From contig NZ_RCCV01000001.1 in NCBI RefSeq assembly GCF_003664255.1, forward strand, positions 4,712,001-4,776,000: a stretch of 64,000 bases of DNA, written 5' to 3'. The notes beneath the pieces were generated by a model, which saw nothing but the letters and a program-made list of their open reading frames with translations, was not told the DNA's origin and searched no databases. A program made the position numbers and the translations under genes. This document shows, in pieces, positions 1 to 10,700 of this stretch (its first letter is position 1; the number at the start of each line of letters is the position of its first letter). This stretch comes from Micromonospora sp. M71_S20. GTDB taxonomy: Bacteria > Actinomycetota > Actinomycetes > Mycobacteriales > Micromonosporaceae.

Positions 1-516
1 CGTCCAGCCGGTCAGCCCGGCGCCCAGCTCGGCGGCCCCGGCGCCCGGGGCGGTGAGCACCGCGACGGCGGGCAGCGCCCGGCAGGCGTTCAGCGCGGGC
101 CGGGGGTCGCGGCCGTGCGCGGTGACCACGGCCGCGCCGTCCCACGGCAGGCCCGCGCGGGCGAACGCGGCGGCCACGCTGGACACGGCCGGCAGCACCC
201 GCAGCGGCAGCCCGGCCGCCCGCAACGCCCGGACCACCCCGAACAGTCCGGGATCGCCGCTGGCCAGGACGACGGCGGGACTCCCGGCGGCGACGGCGTC
301 GGCCAGCCGCCCCAGCGCGGGCGCCAGCGGCCCGAGGGCGACGGTGTCGGCGTCGGCCGGCAGGCGGACGGCGGCCAGGTGCCGGGCCGCGCCGACCACC
401 AGCCGGGCCCCGGCGAGCGCGGGCGCGGCGGCGGGGTGCGCGGGTCCGCCCGCGACGTCGATGCCGACCACGGTCACCGCCGGCCCGACGCCCGCGACCG
501 GCTGTCCGGCGGTCAC
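1..516 (-). CDS. cobL: Precorrin-6Y C5,15-methyltransferase (CobL/CbiE part), 3' end beyond window
   Basis: Last visible gene of the cobalamin operon; only the first 172 codons lie in the window. The start is GTG at 516, overlapping the cbiD stop by 4 bp (GTGA), the usual junction in this operon. The visible part reads as a tetrapyrrole methylase: an early beta strand VTVVGIDVAGG, then VVGAARHL, then VLASGDPGLFG, the conserved SAM-binding loop of CbiE/CobL. The family methylates C5 and C15 of precorrin-6B; whether the decarboxylating CbiT half is fused downstream cannot be seen. The protein is probably cytosolic and co-transcribed from cobN. Confidence 0.85.
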   Translation of the reverse strand, partial: MTAGQPVAGVGPAVTVVGIDVAGGPAHPAAAPALAGARLVVGAARHLAAVRLPADADTVALGPLAPALGRLADAVAAGSPAVVLASGDPGLFGVVRALRAAGLPLRVLPAVSSVAAAFARAGLPWDGAAVVTAHGRDPRPALNACRALPAVAVLTAPGAGAAELGAGLTGWT

Positions 517-1658
517 GCCGCCCACCGGCCCGAGGACGCGACCACCCGGTCGCCGGCGAAGTCGACCATGGCGACGTCGACGGTGACGGCACCGCCGGCG
601 AACCGGACCAGCACCTGCCGCACCCGCTGGCAGAGCAGGTCGCCGGCGGCGCCGAGCAGCCCGGCGGCCTCCCACAGCTCGTACGCGTGCCGCCCGGTGT
701 TCGCGGCGGTGACCGCCGCCACCAGCGCGGGGTCGCCGCCCGCCTCGGCGGTGACCGCCCCGAGCAGCGAGAGGTCCACCTTGGACCGGGTGTAGTGGGT
801 CATCAGGATGCCGGCCGCGAGCTTGGCCAGCTTGCCGGCCATCCCGACGAAGACCACGCCGGTCATCCCGTCGCCCACGGCGGCGGTGACGGCCGCGCCG
901 GTGAAGTCGCCGACCTCCACGAAGCACACCTCGGGCAGCTCCGGCAGCAGCGCGCGGGCGGCCCGCTCGGTGCGCCCGCCGGTGCACAGCACCACGGTCC
1001 GCTCCCCCTGGGCGGCCATCACGTGCACCGCCTGCACCACGCTGGCCCGCCACGACGCGGTGGAGAACGGGCGGACGACGCCGGTGGTGCCGAGGATGGA
1101 GATGCCGCCGAGGATGCCGAGCCGGCGGTTGGTGGTCTTGCGGGCCATGATCTCGCCGCGCGGCACGCTGACCACCACCCGGACGCCCACCTCGGTCAGG
1201 TCGACGACCTCGGCGACGGCCTGGCCGATCATGCGGCGCGGGGTCTCGTTGATGGCCGGCCCGCCGACGGGCAGGCCGAGGCCCGGTCTGGTGACGGTGC
1301 CGACGCCCGGCCCGCCGTCGAGGCGCAGCCCGGGTGTGTCCCGCCAGCTCACGGTGGCGGTCAGTTCGGCGCCGTGCGTGACGTCCGGGTCGTCGCCGGC
1401 GTCCTTGACCACCACCGCCTCCGCCCGCGCGCGGCCGTCGACCTCGCAGCGGGCCACCGGGAAGCTGACCCGCCGCCCGGCGGGCAGCCCGATCTCCACC
1501 TGCCGCTGCGGCACGCCGGTGACCAGGGCGGTCAGCGCCGCCTTGGTCGCCGCCGTCGCGCAGGCGCCGGTGGTCCATCCGGTGCGCAGCGCGGTCGGCC
1601 GGACCTTCGCGGTACGCGGCAGGTCCGGCTCGCGCAGCGGCGGCTCGGCGTACGTCAT
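513..1658 (-). CDS. cbiD: Cobalt-precorrin-5B (C1)-methyltransferase CbiD
   Basis: 381 aa. Begins MTYAEPP and shows the CbiD hallmark RTGWTTGACATAATKAA near residue 23, later PRGEIMARKTTNRRLGILGG and GMAGKLAKLAAGILMTHY, all typical of the family. CbiD methylates C1 of the corrin ring. In textbook pathways it belongs to the early-cobalt (anaerobic) route, whereas the operon head here is the late-cobalt chelatase CobN, so it probably acts on the metal-free intermediate in place of CobF. ATG at 1658 overlaps the cobM stop (ATGA). Confidence 0.93.
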   Translation of the reverse strand: MTYAEPPLREPDLPRTAKVRPTALRTGWTTGACATAATKAALTALVTGVPQRQVEIGLPAGRRVSFPVARCEVDGRARAEAVVVKDAGDDPDVTHGAELTATVSWRDTPGLRLDGGPGVGTVTRPGLGLPVGGPAINETPRRMIGQAVAEVVDLTEVGVRVVVSVPRGEIMARKTTNRRLGILGGISILGTTGVVRPFSTASWRASVVQAVHVMAAQGERTVVLCTGGRTERAARALLPELPEVCFVEVGDFTGAAVTAAVGDGMTGVVFVGMAGKLAKLAAGILMTHYTRSKVDLSLLGAVTAEAGGDPALVAAVTAANTGRHAYELWEAAGLLGAAGDLLCQRVRQVLVRFAGGAVTVDVAMVDFAGDRVVASSGRWAA

Positions 1659-2536
1659 CAGGCGCGCCCGTCCCCCGGTGTCCCGCCGCCGGCGCGGGCG
1701 CGGCGCAGGTCGGCGCGGGCGGCCGGCTCGGCCCGGCGGAAGGTGTGGAAGTGCCCGGGGTGGTAGAGGTGCGAGCGGGTGCCGGCGGCGGCGAGCGCCG
1801 GGCCGACCAGGAAGAGGGTGTGCTTCCAGAGCTTGTGCTCCTTGACGGTGGCCTCCAGGTCGCCGAGCGCGCACCGCACCACCAGCTCGTCGGGCCAGGT
1901 CGCCTGGTACGCCACCACGACCGGGGTGTCGGCCGGGTACCCGCCGGCCAGCAGCTCGGCCTGCGCCTGGCCGGAGCGGGCGGCGGAGAGGAACAGGGCC
2001 ATGGTGGTGCCGTGCCGGGCGAAGTCGCGGACCCGCTCGCCCGGCGGCATCGGGGTCTTCCCGCCCTCCAGCCGGGTGAGGATCACGGACTGGGCGACCT
2101 CGGGGATGGTGAGTTCCCGGCCGACGATCGCCGCGACGGCGGTGAACGACGAGACGCCGGGGACGATCTCCACGGCCAGCCCGAGCGCCCGGCACAGGTC
2201 GAGCTGCTCCTGCACCGCGCCCCACAGCGCCGGGTCGCCGGAGTGGATCCGCGCCACGGTCAGCCCGTCGGCGGCGGCGCGCTGGTAGAGCGGCAGCACG
2301 CCCTCGATCGGCAGCCGCGACGAGTCGACGATCTCCGCGTCGGCGCGGGCGTGGGCGAGCACGTCGGCGTGCACCAGGCTGGCCGCCCAGACCACCACGT
2401 CGGCCGCGCCGATCACCCGGGCGGCGCGCAGGGTCAGCAGGTCCGCCGCGCCGGGGCCGGCCCCGACGAACCACACCTTGCCCGTGCTGGTCGGCCCGCC
2501 GTCCTCGGCGTGGCCCGCGATCGGCCCGGTGCTCAT
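1658..2536 (-). CDS. cobM: Precorrin-4 C11-methyltransferase CobM/CbiF
   Basis: 292 aa tetrapyrrole methylase. After a 20-residue variable head it has VWFVGAGPGAADLLTLR (SAM-binding loop), the IHSGDPALWGA motif, VPGVSSFTAVAA and LTRLEGGKTPMP, all characteristic of CobM/CbiF. It methylates precorrin-4 at C11, before ring contraction products are processed by CbiD and CobL, which are the next two genes. ATG at 2536 overlaps the cobI stop (ATGA); a GGGGAGGAAAG Shine-Dalgarno lies inside the end of cobI. Confidence 0.95.
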   Translation of the reverse strand: MSTGPIAGHAEDGGPTSTGKVWFVGAGPGAADLLTLRAARVIGAADVVVWAASLVHADVLAHARADAEIVDSSRLPIEGVLPLYQRAAADGLTVARIHSGDPALWGAVQEQLDLCRALGLAVEIVPGVSSFTAVAAIVGRELTIPEVAQSVILTRLEGGKTPMPPGERVRDFARHGTTMALFLSAARSGQAQAELLAGGYPADTPVVVAYQATWPDELVVRCALGDLEATVKEHKLWKHTLFLVGPALAAAGTRSHLYHPGHFHTFRRAEPAARADLRRARAGGGTPGDGRA

Positions 2537-3297
2537 AGCTTTCCTCCCCTACGGTCCCGGCGGGCCGGGACCAGCAGCGTCGACAGGTACGGCAGTTCGT
2601 CGGCCGCGTCGGCGACCGGGCCGATCCGCTCGCCGGGCAGCCCGAGGCCCCGGCCCAGCACGGCGTCGCCGAGGCGGCCCTGCCGGCGCAGCTCGGCGAC
2701 CAGCTCGGCGTGCCGCCGCCAGCCCTTGTAGGCCACGACGGTGCCCGGGCCGGCGAGCGCGTCGGCGAAGAGCGCCAGCCCGGCGGTGGCCGGCAGCAGG
2801 GTGAGCGGCTCCCGGCCCTCGCAGAGCGGCACGCCGCTGCGCGCCGCGAGGTCCTGCATCGCGGTGATGCCGGGGACCGTGCGCACCTCGACCGCCGGGC
2901 GCAGGGCGCGGACGCCCTGCGCGAGGTAGCCGAAGGTGGAGTAGACGTTTGGGTCGCCGATGGTGGCGAAGACGATCGCGCGGGCGCCGCCGTCGACCGC
3001 GTCGAGCACCGCCCGCGCGGCGTCGTCCCAGGCGCGTTCCCGGCGGGCGGTCACCCCGCCCCGGTCGTCGAGAGCGAACGGCAGCCGGCGCAGCCGGCCC
3101 GGCGCGACGTGCGCGGCCACGGTGGCCTCGGCCCGGCCCGGGGGCGCGTCGCCGGCCGCGGCGAGCCGGTCCAGCACGGGTACGAACACCACGTCGGCCT
3201 CGGCGAGCAACCGGGCCGCCCGCAGGGTGAGCAGCTCGGGGTCGCCGGGACCGACCCCGACCCCGGTCAACGTCGCCGCACCGTCGCGCCCGGTCAC
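2533..3297 (-). CDS. cobI: Precorrin-2 C20-methyltransferase CobI
   Basis: 254 aa. GTG start at 3297 overlaps the cobB stop by 4 bp. It carries LTGVGVGPGDPELLTLRAAR at the N terminus and IGDPNVYSTFGYLAQGV near residue 120, followed by VPGITAMQDLAA; the YSTF block is diagnostic for the precorrin-2 C20-methyltransferase. Length fits stand-alone CobI rather than the CobIJ fusion seen in some actinobacteria, so cobJ must be elsewhere. Acts on precorrin-2 to give precorrin-3A, with SAM as methyl donor. Confidence 0.92.
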   Translation of the reverse strand: MTGRDGAATLTGVGVGPGDPELLTLRAARLLAEADVVFVPVLDRLAAAGDAPPGRAEATVAAHVAPGRLRRLPFALDDRGGVTARRERAWDDAARAVLDAVDGGARAIVFATIGDPNVYSTFGYLAQGVRALRPAVEVRTVPGITAMQDLAARSGVPLCEGREPLTLLPATAGLALFADALAGPGTVVAYKGWRRHAELVAELRRQGRLGDAVLGRGLGLPGERIGPVADAADELPYLSTLLVPARRDRRGGKL

Positions 3298-4790
3298 CGG
3301 GCCGCCGCCTCGACCAGGCGGCGGGCGGCGTGCGGGTGGCCGGCCCAGTGCGTGTGCAGGTAGGAGGCGTGCACGCGGCCCGCGACGAAGCCGTGCTCGG
3401 CGCCGTCCCAGCGCCACGCCGGCCGGTCGCCGTGCCCGGGGTCGGTGACGGTGCGGTGGAACTCGTGGCCGCGTACCGGGTCGCCGGGGCGGTGCAGCGG
3501 GGAGCCGGTGACGGCGACGGCGTCGCGATAGCCGAGGGTGAGCCGGTCGGTCATCCGGGCGGCCAGGTCCAGCCGGCCGCACATGGGCACCCCGTCGAGG
3601 TGCCGGCCGAGGTAGAGCAGGCCGGCGCACTCGGCGACCACCGGGCCGTCGAAGTCCGCCAGCTCGGCGCGGAGCGTGGCGTTGTCGGCGAGCTGCGGCG
3701 CGTACGCCTCGGGGAAGCCGCCGCCGACGACCACCGCACGGGTGCCGGCGGGCAGGGCGGGGTCGCGCAGCGGGTCGAAGGGGGCCACCGTGGCGCCGGC
3801 GGCGGCGAGCAGCTCGGCGGTCTCGGCGTACGAGAAGGTGAAGGCCGGCCCGCCCGCGACCGCGACCACCGGACGTCCGGCGCCGGCGGGGCCGCCGACA
3901 GCGGCGGCCGGGTCCCAGGCCGGGGCGTGCAGCGGACCCGCGGTGCGGGCCAGGTCGAGCACGGCGTCCAGGTCCACGGTGGCCGCGACGAGGTCGGCGA
4001 GGGCGGCCACGATCGCCAGGGACTCCGGTGCCCGCTCGGCGACCGGCACCAGCCCGAGGTGGCGCGCCGGGGCGGCGACCTCGACGGCGCGGGCCACCGC
4101 CCCGAGCACCGGCACGCCCACCTCGGCGAGCGCGTCGCGCAGCAGCGACTCGTGCCGGGGCGAGCCGACCCGGTTGAGGATCACCCCGCCGATCCGCACG
4201 CCGGGGTCGAACGCGGCCATGCCCAGGGCGAGCGCGGCGGCGGAGCGGCCCTGGGCGGTGGTGTCCAGCACCAGCAGGACCGGGGCGTCGACCAGCCGGG
4301 CGACGTGCGCGGTGGAGGCGTACCCGCGGCGGCCGACCGCGCCGTCGTGCAGCCCCATCACGCCCTCGACGACGGCGATGTCGGCGGGCGTCGGGGTGCC
4401 GGCGCCGTGCCGCAGCAGCGGCGCGATCCGCTCCTCGCCGACCAGCCACGGGTCGAGGTTGCGGCCGGGGCGGCCGGCGGCCAGCGCGTGGTAGCCGGGG
4501 TCGATGTAGTCGGGGCCGACCTTGTGCGGGCTGACCACCAGACCGCGGCGGCGCAGCGCGGCGAGCAGCCCGGTGGCGACGGTGGTCTTGCCGTGCCCGC
4601 TGGCGGGCGCGGCGACCACCACGCGGGGCAGCGCCCACGCGCCGCCGTGGTCGCCGGTCGCGTCGCTGTCCCGGGCGCCGCCGGTAGGGTCGGCGTCGGT
4701 GGACGGTGCGCCGCCGACCGGGTGTCCGGCCGGCGCGGTGGGGCCGTCGGGACCGCGCGGGTCGGTGCGGCGGCCGGGGCCGGTCACCAT
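3294..4790 (-). CDS. cobB: Cobyrinic/hydrogenobyrinic acid a,c-diamide synthase CobB
   Basis: 498 aa. An N-terminal Pro/Gly-rich head of about 50 residues is followed by the dethiobiotin-synthetase-like ATPase (VVVAAPASGHGKTTVATGLL, HKVGPDYIDPGYH, VVEGVMGLHDG) and a C-terminal type-1 glutamine amidotransferase with GGGFPEAYAPQLADN and nucleophile Cys in VVAECAGLLYLG (about residue 387). It amidates the a and c side chains using glutamine and ATP. ATG at 4790 overlaps cobO by 7 bp; GTG at 4787 would give the 4-bp GTGA overlap usual in this operon and cannot be excluded. Confidence 0.94.
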   Translation of the reverse strand: MVTGPGRRTDPRGPDGPTAPAGHPVGGAPSTDADPTGGARDSDATGDHGGAWALPRVVVAAPASGHGKTTVATGLLAALRRRGLVVSPHKVGPDYIDPGYHALAAGRPGRNLDPWLVGEERIAPLLRHGAGTPTPADIAVVEGVMGLHDGAVGRRGYASTAHVARLVDAPVLLVLDTTAQGRSAAALALGMAAFDPGVRIGGVILNRVGSPRHESLLRDALAEVGVPVLGAVARAVEVAAPARHLGLVPVAERAPESLAIVAALADLVAATVDLDAVLDLARTAGPLHAPAWDPAAAVGGPAGAGRPVVAVAGGPAFTFSYAETAELLAAAGATVAPFDPLRDPALPAGTRAVVVGGGFPEAYAPQLADNATLRAELADFDGPVVAECAGLLYLGRHLDGVPMCGRLDLAARMTDRLTLGYRDAVAVTGSPLHRPGDPVRGHEFHRTVTDPGHGDRPAWRWDGAEHGFVAGRVHASYLHTHWAGHPHAARRLVEAAAR

Positions 4791-5395
4791 TCGATGCCCT
4801 TCTGGCCCTTCTGGCCGGCGTCCATCGGGTGCTTGACCTTGGTCAGCTCGGCGACCAGGTCGGCGGCCTCCACCAGACGCGGGTCGGCGTCCCGGCCGGT
4901 GATCACGACGTGCTGGAAGCCGGGGCGGTTCGCCAGGGTGTCGACCACCTCGGCCACGTCCACCCAGCCCCACTTCATCGGGTAGGTGAACTCGTCGAGC
5001 ACGTAGAGGCCGTACCGCTGCGCGGCCAGGTCGCGCTGGATCTGCCGCCAGCCCTCCAGGGCGTCGGCGGCGTGGTCGGCCTCGCCGCCGCGCTGGATCC
5101 AGGACCAGCCCTCGCCCATCTTGTGCCACGCGACCGGGGCGCCCTGCCCGGTGCGCTCGTGCACCTCGCCGAGGGCGCGGAAGGCGTTCTCCTCCCCCAC
5201 CCGCCACTTGGCGCTCTTGACGAACTGGAACACCCCGACCGGCAGCCCGGCCGTCCAGGCGCGTAGGGCCAGCCCGAACGCGGCGGTCGACTTCCCCTTC
5301 ATCTGCCCGGTGTGGACGATCAGCAGCGGCCGGTGGCGCCGCTGCCGGGTGGTCAGCCCGTCGACGGGCACGTGGGACGGCTTCCCCTGCGGCAT
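4784..5395 (-). CDS. cobO: Cob(I)yrinic acid a,c-diamide adenosyltransferase CobO
   Basis: 203 aa, normal for CobO/BtuR. P-loop VHTGQMKGKSTAAFG near residues 27-41, then GVFQFVKSAKW, GEGWSWIQRG and the conserved VLDEFTYPMKWGW and VVITGRDA blocks. Transfers the 5'-deoxyadenosyl group from ATP to Co(I) corrinoid. ATG at 5395 overlaps the stop of the chelatase subunit gene (ATGA). Confidence 0.95.
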   Translation of the reverse strand: MPQGKPSHVPVDGLTTRQRRHRPLLIVHTGQMKGKSTAAFGLALRAWTAGLPVGVFQFVKSAKWRVGEENAFRALGEVHERTGQGAPVAWHKMGEGWSWIQRGGEADHAADALEGWRQIQRDLAAQRYGLYVLDEFTYPMKWGWVDVAEVVDTLANRPGFQHVVITGRDADPRLVEAADLVAELTKVKHPMDAGQKGQKGIEW

Positions 5396-7758
5396 CAGGC
5401 GACACTCCTCTTCTGCCCGACGGCGGCGACGGCGGCGACGCTGGTGGCGGTGGCGGTGACTGCGGGGGCGATCTTGGAAGGGGCGGGCCCCCGTGGGGGC
5501 CGTTCCTTGCCAAGATCCACGGCGGACCTGTCGTGCGGGCCGGGACGGGATTCCGGCGCGGGCGCCGGGGAGCGGCCGGTGGCGAGGGTGGTCAGGGGGG
5601 CGGTGGCCACCTCGTCGAGGCGGTGGTGGGCGGCGTCCAATTGGGCGGCGAGGCGGCGGGCCAGGCCCAGGCGGACCGGGCCGCTCTCGCAGTCGACGAC
5701 GACGCAGGGCGCGCCGGTCGCGGCGAGCACGCCCGCCGCGCGGGCCGCCCGGTCCAGCGGGCGCTCGCCGGCGGTGGCCCGACCGTCGGTGACGACCAGC
5801 ACCAGGGGACGGCGGCGGGGATCGCGCAACCGCTCCAGCCGCAGCAGGTCGGCGGCGGCGAGCAGCCCCTCGGCCAGCGGGGTGCGCCCGCCGGTGGGCA
5901 GCTCCGCCAGCCGGACGGAGGCGGCGAGCACCGACGAGGTGGCCGGCAGCAGCAGCTGCGCGGCGGCGCCCCGGAAGGCGACCACCGCGACCTTGTCCCG
6001 GCGCTGGTAAGCGTCGGTGAGCAGGGCGAGCACGGCCCCCTTGACGGCGGCCATCCGCGCCCGGGCGCCCATCGAGCCGCTGGCGTCGACGACGAAGAGC
6101 ACGAGATTGCCCTCGCGCCCCTCGCGGACGGCCTCCCGGACGTCGTCGGGGCGCAGCCGCAGCGGCCCGCCGACACGGCCGCGGGCGGCCTGGTGCGGGG
6201 CGGCGGCCCGGACGGTCGCCGGCAGGTGCAGCACGCCGGCCCGGCCGGTCGGCACCCGCGCCCCGGTGGTCCGCCCGCGCCCGGTGCGGGCCCGGGAGCG
6301 GCGGCCGGGCACCCCGTCGCCGACCCCGGGCGCGGTGAGCAGCCGGGCCTTCAGGCCCTGCCGGGGTACGGCCACGGCCTGCCCGCCGCCGGAGCGGCCG
6401 TCCGCCGGCCGGGCCCGGCAGGGGGCACCTTCGCCGCCCGGGTCCCCGGCGTCGGGCGGGCCGGTCGAGGCGTCGGCCGAGGGCCCGGTGGCGTCGTCGC
6501 CACCGCCGGCCCGGTCCGGCCACGTGCCCTCGCCGCCGTCCCGGCCGGTGTCGCCGTCGCGCCCGAGGTCCGGCGCGTCCGCGCCGGCCGGCGTGGTCCC
6601 GTCGGCGATGCCGGGGTCCGGGGCGCCACCGGCCCCGTCCGGGCCACCGTCCGGGCCACCGGGGCCTCGGCCGCCGGGCCCGCCGCCGCCGTCCGGGCCG
6701 GAGTCCGGGCCGTCGCCGGGGCCGCCGTGCTCGTCGTCGGGGTCGTCGTCGCCGGCGCGATCGAGAGCCTCGTCCAGGCGCTTCTCGTCGAGCCCAGGAG
6801 CGTCGAACGGGTCCCGGCGACGCCGGTGCGGCAGGGCCAGCCGGGCGGCGACCCGCACGTCCTCCACCGTGACCACGTCCCGGCCGTGCCAGGCGGCGTG
6901 CGCCAGCGCCGTACGGGCGGTGACGATGTCGGCGCGCATGCCGTCCACGTCGAACGCGGCGCACACCTCGGCGATCCGGCGCAGCGCGGCGTCGGGCAGC
7001 AGCACGCGCTCCAGCCGCTGCCGGGCTGCGACGATCCGGCGGGCGACCTGCGCGTCGGCGTCGGCCCAGCGGGCGGCGAACCCCGCCGGGTCGGCGTCGG
7101 CGGCGAGCCGGCGGCGGACCACCTCGACGCGTACGGCCGGGTCGCGGCTGGCGCCGACCTCCACGGTCAGCCCGAACCGGTCCAGCAACTGGGGGCGCAG
7201 CTCCCCCTCCTCCGGGTTCATCGTGCCGACCAGCAGGAACCGGGACGCGTGGCTGACCGAGACGCCCTCGCGCTCGACGTGGCAGCGGCCCATGGCGGCG
7301 GCGTCGAGGAGCAGGTCGACCAGGTGGTCGTGGAGGAGGTTGACCTCGTCGACGTAGAGCACCCCGCGGTGGGCGGCGGCGAGCAGGCCGGGCTCGAAGG
7401 CGCGCACCCCCTCGCCGAGTGCCTTCTCCAGGTCGAGCGAGCCGACCACCCGGTCCTCGGCCGCCCCGACCGGCAGCTCCACCAGCCGGGCGGGACGCCG
7501 CTCGGCCGCCCGCGTGGCCGGGTGCGGCCCGTCCGGGCAGGACTGGTCGGGGGCGGCGGGGTCGCACGCGAAACGGCAGCCGGCCACCCGGTCGACGGGC
7601 GGCAGCAGCGCCGCCAGGGCCCGTACGGCGGTCGACTTGGCGGTGCCCTTCTCGCCGCGTACGAGCACCCCGCCGATCGCCGGGGAGACGGCGTTGAGCA
7701 GCAGGGCCAGCCGCATGTCGTCCATGCCGAGCACGGCGCTGAAGGGGAAGGTGGTCAT
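5395..7758 (-). CDS. Fused ChlI/ChlD-type magnesium/cobalt chelatase subunit (AAA+ plus vWA)
   Basis: 787 aa, product of fusing a ChlI-type AAA+ ATPase to a ChlD-type vWA domain. Walker A GEKGTAKS at about residues 35-42, Walker B region [20 protein letters not shown], then [21 protein letters not shown] Gly/Asp/Pro-rich low-complexity linker spans roughly residues 330-500 and contains GPDGG-type repeats. The vWA domain has a MIDAS motif FVVDASGSM near residue 557. It lies immediately downstream of cobN (ATGA overlap), so it is inferred to be the ATPase partner of the CobN chelatase, replacing CobS/CobT. Confidence 0.92.
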   Translation of the reverse strand: MTTFPFSAVLGMDDMRLALLLNAVSPAIGGVLVRGEKGTAKSTAVRALAALLPPVDRVAGCRFACDPAAPDQSCPDGPHPATRAAERRPARLVELPVGAAEDRVVGSLDLEKALGEGVRAFEPGLLAAAHRGVLYVDEVNLLHDHLVDLLLDAAAMGRCHVEREGVSVSHASRFLLVGTMNPEEGELRPQLLDRFGLTVEVGASRDPAVRVEVVRRRLAADADPAGFAARWADADAQVARRIVAARQRLERVLLPDAALRRIAEVCAAFDVDGMRADIVTARTALAHAAWHGRDVVTVEDVRVAARLALPHRRRRDPFDAPGLDEKRLDEALDRAGDDDPDDEHGGPGDGPDSGPDGGGGPGGRGPGGPDGGPDGAGGAPDPGIADGTTPAGADAPDLGRDGDTGRDGGEGTWPDRAGGGDDATGPSADASTGPPDAGDPGGEGAPCRARPADGRSGGGQAVAVPRQGLKARLLTAPGVGDGVPGRRSRARTGRGRTTGARVPTGRAGVLHLPATVRAAAPHQAARGRVGGPLRLRPDDVREAVREGREGNLVLFVVDASGSMGARARMAAVKGAVLALLTDAYQRRDKVAVVAFRGAAAQLLLPATSSVLAASVRLAELPTGGRTPLAEGLLAAADLLRLERLRDPRRRPLVLVVTDGRATAGERPLDRAARAAGVLAATGAPCVVVDCESGPVRLGLARRLAAQLDAAHHRLDEVATAPLTTLATGRSPAPAPESRPGPHDRSAVDLGKERPPRGPAPSKIAPAVTATATSVAAVAAVGQKRSVA

Positions 7759-10700
7759 GAGCGCTCCTCCAGGTCGCCCTCGCTGGCCAGGTACGTCTCG
7801 CGGAGGCGGTCCAGGGTGGCCGGCTCGGGCTCGGCCCACAGGCCCCGGTCGGCCGCCTCCAGCAGCCGCTCGGTGATGCCGCGCAGCGCCCACGGGTTCG
7901 ACTGCTCCAGGAACTCCCTCGTGGTGTCGTCGAAGACGTACGCGGCGCTCAGGTGCTCGTACATCCAGTCGTCGACGACGCCGGCGGTGGCGTCGTAGCC
8001 GAACAGGTAGTCGACGGTGGCGGCCAGCTCGAAGGCGCCCTTGTAGCCGTGCCGGCGCATCGCGGCGATCCACTTCGGATTGACCACCCGGGCCCGGAAC
8101 ACCCGCCGGGTCTCCTCGCCGAGGGTGCGGGTGCGCACGTCGTGCGGCATCGCCGAGTCCCCCACGTACGCGGCCGGGGCGGCGCCGGTGAGGTGGCGGA
8201 CCATCGCCACCATGCCGCCGTGGTACTGGAAGTAGTCGTCGGAGTCGACGATGTCGTGCTCGCGGGTGTCCTGGTTCTTGACCGCCACGGCGATCCGGGC
8301 GAAGGAGCGTTCCATGTCGGCGCGCGCCTCCCGCCCGTCCAGCCCCCGGCCGTAGGCGTAGCCGCCCCAGACGGCGTACACCTCGGCGAGGTCGGCGTCG
8401 CTGCGCCAGTTGCGGGCGTCGATCAGTGGCAGCAGCCCGGCCCCGTACGCCCCGGGCTTGGAGCCGAAGACGCGGGCGGTGGCCCGCCGCTCGTCGCCGT
8501 GTTCGGCGAGGTCGGCGGCGACGTGCGCGCGCAGGAAGTTCTGCTCGGCGGGCTCGTCCAGGGCGGCCACCAGCCGCACCGCGTCGTCGATGAGCGCGAC
8601 CACGTGCGGGAAGGCGTCGCGGAAGAAGCCGGAGATGCGCACGGTGACGTCGACCCGAGGACGGCCCAGCTCCGCCGTCGGCACCACCTCGACGCCGGTG
8701 ACCCGGCGGGACCGGTCGTCCCACGTCGGGCGGCAGCCGAGCAGGGCGAGGATCTCGGCGATGTCGTCGCCCTGGGTACGCATGGCGCTGGTGCCCCAGA
8801 CCGTGAGCCCGACCGAGCGGGGGTACTCCCCGGTGTCGGCGAGGTGCCGGGCGAGCAGCGAGTCGGCCAGGGCCACGCCGACGTCCCAGGCGTTGCGGCT
8901 CGGGATGGCCTTCGGGTCGACGGAGTAGAAGTTCCGGCCGGTGGGGAGCACGTTGACCAGGCCCCGGGTGGGCGAGCCGGACGGGCCGGGCGGCACGAAC
9001 CGCCCGTCGAGCGCGCCCACCACCCGGTCGATCTCGTCGGTCGTACGGTCCAGGCGCGGCACCAGCTCGGTGGCGGCGAAGCGGAGCACCGCGGCGGCGT
9101 CCGGTACGGCCCGCCCGGCCACCTCCTCGACCACCGCGTCGACGGCGTCGACGTCCCAGCCGAGGGTCTCCATGCCGACGACCAGCCGGCGGGCCAGGGC
9201 CTCGATCAGGTCGACCGCGTCGGCGGCGGTCACGCCCGGTCCCTCCACGGTCTCGGTCAGCGCCTCGGGCACGGTGAGCCGCTCCCCGGGGGCGGCGAGC
9301 AGGGCCTGCTCGTCCAGCCCGTACGCGCCGGCCAGCGCCTGCCGCAGGCCGGGCAGCGCGCGGGCGCCGCCCCAGACCTGCGGGGCACGCAGCACGGCGA
9401 GCACGAGGTTGACCCGGGCCTCGCCGGTGGGCGCGGCGGCGAGGATGTGCAGGCCGTCGCGGATCTGCACGTCCTTGACCTCGCACAGGTAGCCGTCGAG
9501 GTGCAGCACGAAGTCGTCGAAGTCGTCGGCGTCGGGCATCCGCTCGGCGTGCAGGTCGTGGTGCAGCTCGGCGGCGCGTACCAGCTCCCAGATCTGGGCC
9601 CGCAGGGTCGGCACCTTGGCCGGGTCGAGGGCCTGCACGGTGGCGTACTCGTCGAGCAGCTGCTCCAGCTTCGCCAGGTCCCCGTACGTCTCGGCGCGGG
9701 CCATCGGCGGCACCAGGTGGTCGACGACGACGGCGTGCGCGCGCCGCTTGGCCTGCGTGCCCTCGCCGGGGTCGTTGACGATGAACGGGTAGACCAGCGG
9801 CAGGTCGCCGAGGACGGCGTCCGGGGCGCAGTCGGCGGCCAGCCCGAGGCCCTTGCCGGGCAGCCACTCCAGGGTGCCGTGCTTGCCCAGGTGCACCACG
9901 GCGTCCGCGCCGAACCCGCCGTCGGCGACGGGCGCGGCCAGCCAGCGGTACGCGGCCAGGTAGTGGTGGCTGGGCGGCAGGTCCGGGTCGTGGTAGATGG
10001 CGATCGGGTTCTCCCCGAAACCGCGCGGCGGCTGGATCAGCAGCACCACGTTGCCGAAGCGCAGCCCGGCGAGCACGATGTCGCCGCCGTCGGTGTAGAG
10101 CCCGCCGGGCGGCTCGCCCCAGTGGGCGAGCATCCGTTCCCGCAGCTCCGCCGGCACCTGCGCGAACCACCGCCGGTACGTCTCCCCCGGCACCCGCGCC
10201 TCGGCGGCGCCGAGCTGTTGCGGGGTGAGCCACTCGACGTCGTGGCCGCCGGCGGCGATGAGGGCGTGGATGAGCGCGTCGCCGTCGTCGGGCACCGGGG
10301 CGTCGCCGAGGTGGTAGCCGGCGTCGGCCAGGGCGGCGAGCAGCCGCACCGCCGAGGCGGGGGTGTCCAGGCCGACGGCGTTGCCGACCCGGGAGTGCTT
10401 CGTCGGATACGAGCTGAGCACGACCGCGAGCCGCTTGTCGGCCTGGGGCACGTGCCGCAGCCGGGCGTGCCGCACGGCGATGCCGGCCACCCGGGCGGCC
10501 CGCTCCGGGTCGGCCGCGTAGGTGGAGAGCCCGTCGGCGTCGATCTTCTTGAACGAGAACGGCACGGTGACGATCCGGCCGTCGAACTCGGGGATCGCCA
10601 CCTGCATCGCGGCGTCCAGCGGGGACAGCCCGGCGTCGCTGGCGGCCCACTGCTCGCGGGTGCTGGTCAGGCAGAGCGCCTGGATCACCGGCACGTCCAG